Assembly: GCF_013365535.1 (NCBI RefSeq)
Contig: NZ_CP053590.1
Location: forward strand, 2,222,501 to 2,286,500
Direction of reading: 5' to 3'
DNA: 64,000 bases
Source of the DNA: Aquimarina sp. TRL1
Lineage (GTDB): Bacteria; Bacteroidota; Bacteroidia; Flavobacteriales; Flavobacteriaceae
Shown here: positions 61,640 to 64,000 of the stretch, in pieces
Numbering within the stretch: position 1 is the first letter of the stretch
Layout: each line of letters starts with the position of its first letter
Position numbers and translations under genes: made by a program
The notes under the pieces: generated by a model
The model's input: only the letters and a program-made list of their open reading frames with translations
What the model was told of the DNA's origin: nothing
Database searches by the model: none

Positions 61640-64000
61640 TTATTTTTCTAACCCTTTTTTTAGTACGTCCTGTATCCCGGAGAGATGCTCACTGAATTGC
61701 ATCATCTGAGCTAAGACTTGTGTCATCTCATTCTTATTACCAAAACCTTTGAGTTTATTGTTTTTTACAAAAGTCTCCTTGATGGTGTTCCATCGTGTTA
61801 TTTCTTCTGTAGAAATAGTTTCTGTAAGCTCTTTGTATTTTAGAAGGTTAGCTTCAGCTGCACTTGTCAGGGTTTGAGATTCGCTCTCATAATGAGAAAG
61901 AAGTAGTGTTTCCAATTCTTTTTGGTTCATAATAGGTACTACTTTCGCGACGAGTTTGTTCATATCTCTATAAGAACCTTGTAATTTGAAAGAAGGCTCT
62001 GTACGGTAGGAGTCCTCCATAGCAGCAGATTTAATATACGTAGCATTCACCTGCATTACTGTGTTTCGGATGGTTACAACTTTTTCTAGTACAGCCAAAT
62101 ATTCCTCGGTTTCCTGTTTGGTGTAATTCCCCTGTAATTCGATTCCCTCTCTATTTCCGGTTTCTATGATTTCTACGAAACGATACAAATCCTCAAAGTT
62201 TTTATTACTTAGCTGATGTAATATCGGGTTGGAAGTCATCGCATTTTCTATTAAGCTAAGCTTAAACAAGGCGGCAGTATCTCCTATAATATCTCCCAGA
62301 TTATAGATATCGGCTCTGTTTGCTAACATATCGGGAATCTGGAATTTCTCTCCACTTTCGGTATATGGGTTTCCAGCCATGATCACACAGAATTTTTTAC
62401 TTCTGAGGTCATAAGTTTTTGGAACACCGTTATATACCCCTTCTATTTTCCGGGTTCCGTCAGCCAGGGATATGAATTTTTGTAAAAACTCAGGATTACA
62501 GTGTTGAATATCGTCTAGATATAACATCACATTGTTCCCCATCTCGAAGGCGAGATTCAGTTTTTTTAATTCTTCTCTTGCGGCAGCATTAGTAGCGGCC
62601 ATCGGATCTACAGAAGTTACCTCATGACCAATTGCAGGACCGTTTATTTTCATAAAGACGAGCCCTAAACGATTCGCCATATACTCCATTAAGGTTGTTT
62701 TTCCATATCCAGGAGGAGAGATGAGAAGCAACATTCCCATTCTATCAGTACGTTTACTATCTCCAATACTTCCTAATTGCTTGGAGAGGTTATCTCCAAA
62801 AAGAGGAAAATAAACCTGATCTATTAATTTGTTCCGAACAAAAGAAGAAAGAACTTTCGGCATAAACTCCGTTAGCTTTATATCTTCTTTTAACTGCTCC
62901 GTTACCTCATGTTTTGCTTTTCGATATGCTTCATATGAAGGTACTTCGATAGTTGCAAATTGCTGAAGTTTATTGCTGAAATGGTGATAATCGAATATAA
63001 ATTGCCCTTCGATAACTGTCGGATGACTGCCTGTTAAGCCTTCGATTTTTTGTATAGGGCTTACATGAATGATATTGGTGTTTGATTCATGTAAGTATAA
63101 AAACAGGCATACGACCTCGTGTGCATATTGTTCTTTTTCTGGGGTTGTCGTTTTGATAAAAGACGAGACCCACTGAAGAGCAAGCTGAATCCGGTCTGTG
63201 GCATGGGTTTGTGCAATGTCTTCGGGAATAGGCTCATGTAACTTTTGATATAGCTTAGAATACATGTCCTTTTTTTTCAGGGTGGTACAGAAAGCTTCGT
63301 AAAGCTCATGAGCTGTTTGACTATAACAAAAGAAATCATTGTTTTTTAGTTCGTCAAAAATGTAAGAAGCAACCATCTCTGGTTCGAATATGGTCATTTC
63401 ATCTATAAGTGAAGTCAATAACAGGCTTTCTTTTATGTCCTTAGTTAGCGCATGAATTACTGTTTTATATGCTTCACTATCCGGAAATATACGCAGTACT
63501 TCTCCCGAGGATTTGATGCGGTGGTTCCAGTATGTTTGTGCCTCTTCTGCTAGGTTGTTCCAATAATACTGTGCAAAAGCCCTGATTGTAGCAGGATATC
63601 GTAATAAACCGAGATCATGATCTTTGGTAATCAGTACTTTTAATATTTTGGCAGCATCTAAATCGTGTACTCCCTTTACATAGCCTTCGGCATAATTTTT
63701 ACTGCTTTCTTCCCTTACCAGTCCTAATAAGCTTTCTTCTGACATGCTGAGTAACTGGTCCGCTGTACCGGTTTGTTGTTGCCTGTAGATTTTATATGCT
63801 AAATAACAGGCACGGTAGATACTATTGTTTTCAGAAATGAGTTCCTGATCCCAATATTTTTTAGAATTCAATAAGATTTCATTCTGTATCTCCTGATAGA
63901 AGTCGGTTCCTGTCAGATGGTATTGTAATTGCTGATCTTTATATACAATGGTAAGGTCCAGCGGCTGTTTGTTTACACCAAATTTATGTTTCCCTAGTTT
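61640..64000 (-). CDS. Large AAA+ DNA-repair-type ATPase, 5'-partial
   Basis: The frame is open through the window end (codon AAA at 64000-63998), so the TTG at 63871 is not the start and at least 786 codons are present. AAA+ core: Walker A SPPGYGKTTLMEYMA, Walker B VMLYLDDIQHC, sensor GIVMAGNP-like (CVIMAGNPYTESG), and an arginine-finger-like NRADIYNLGD. Upstream is a long helical region. It resembles the large proteins annotated as DNA repair ATPases in Bacteroidota, with a MoxR-like ring ATPase near the C terminus. The actual role is unknown; I see no neighbours that explain it within the window. Confidence 0.8.
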   Translation of the reverse strand, partial: KLGKHKFGVNKQPLDLTIVYKDQQLQYHLTGTDFYQEIQNEILLNSKKYWDQELISENNSIYRACYLAYKIYRQQQTGTADQLLSMSEESLLGLVREESSKNYAEGYVKGVHDLDAAKILKVLITKDHDLGLLRYPATIRAFAQYYWNNLAEEAQTYWNHRIKSSGEVLRIFPDSEAYKTVIHALTKDIKESLLLTSLIDEMTIFEPEMVASYIFDELKNNDFFCYSQTAHELYEAFCTTLKKKDMYSKLYQKLHEPIPEDIAQTHATDRIQLALQWVSSFIKTTTPEKEQYAHEVVCLFLYLHESNTNIIHVSPIQKIEGLTGSHPTVIEGQFIFDYHHFSNKLQQFATIEVPSYEAYRKAKHEVTEQLKEDIKLTEFMPKVLSSFVRNKLIDQVYFPLFGDNLSKQLGSIGDSKRTDRMGMLLLISPPGYGKTTLMEYMANRLGLVFMKINGPAIGHEVTSVDPMAATNAAAREELKKLNLAFEMGNNVMLYLDDIQHCNPEFLQKFISLADGTRKIEGVYNGVPKTYDLRSKKFCVIMAGNPYTESGEKFQIPDMLANRADIYNLGDIIGDTAALFKLSLIENAMTSNPILHQLSNKNFEDLYRFVEIIETGNREGIELQGNYTKQETEEYLAVLEKVVTIRNTVMQVNATYIKSAAMEDSYRTEPSFKLQGSYRDMNKLVAKVVPIMNQKELETLLLSHYESESQTLTSAAEANLLKYKELTETISTEEITRWNTIKETFVKNNKLKGFGNKNEMTQVLAQMMQFSEHLSGIQDVLKKGLEK

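Overview
The window looks like chromosomal DNA from a marine-type member of the Flavobacteriaceae (Bacteroidota). The evidence is the low GC content, SusC/SusD and STN-type TonB receptors with an ECF sigma/FecR pair, a type IX secretion (T9SS) C-terminal tail, ExbB/ExbD sets of Bacteroidota type, Bacteroidota promoter elements (TTG-N19-TAnnTTTG, clearest at 11984-12013), weak or absent Shine-Dalgarno sites, and a tube protein of the Bacteroidota type VI secretion system (T6SS). The genus cannot be fixed from the sequence; an Aquimarina-like organism is my guess.

Layout. 1-3.9 kb: two tandem paralogous TPR/hybrid histidine kinases, the first cut by the window edge. 3.9-6.2 kb: surE, a small membrane protein and lpxB on the minus strand. 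6.5-9.8 kb: a C-terminal processing protease followed by an orphan peptide-type ABC permease. 10-12.8 kb: a C39-like/VKOR/thioredoxin fusion and a membrane-anchored DRGH-type nuclease. 12.8-20 kb: the cell-shape cluster purH-mreB-mreC-mreD-PBP2-rodA, with a strongly structured mreB-mreC gap. 20-27.5 kb: a MacB-type permease, a 1600-residue T9SS cargo with seven 160-residue repeats, and an aspartic protease. 27.6-30.1 kb: a hypothetical gene, TatD, asparaginase and tRNA-Ser(GGA). 30.2-34.3 kb: exbB, a 4-TM protein and exbD-exbD, followed by a second exbD-exbD pair. 34.9-38.7 kb: a PorT-family barrel, a PAP2-like membrane protein, rpoN and a LuxR-type response regulator. 39-41.1 kb: a histidine kinase, a 7-TM protein and a lipoprotein.

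From about 41.2 to 49.1 kb the window is accessory DNA. It holds at least five copies of a short MITE-like element with ends ATACCATTT/AAATGGTAT, a GC-rich non-coding island, a two-module lipoprotein paralogous to the one at 40.4-41.1 kb, and the most interesting locus here. That locus is a TssD/Hcp tube domain fused to a long C-terminal extension (44179-45939), followed 12 nt later by an AT-rich lipoprotein gene (candidate immunity protein), and then by a decayed partial copy of the tssD module. GC content falls from about 45% to about 20% inside the last quarter of the fusion gene. This is the signature of an exchanged toxin/immunity cassette.

49.2-57.6 kb is an ECF sigma, FecR, SusC, SusD, SPOR/phosphodiester glycosidase locus on the minus strand, with conserved-looking hairpins in two of its gaps. 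58-64 kb holds cytidine deaminase, an alpha/beta hydrolase lacking the usual Ser and His, a methyltransferase fragment, a LysE exporter divergent from an Lrp regulator, and a large AAA+ ATPase that runs off the window. Protein-family calls come from motif recognition by eye; no database search was run.
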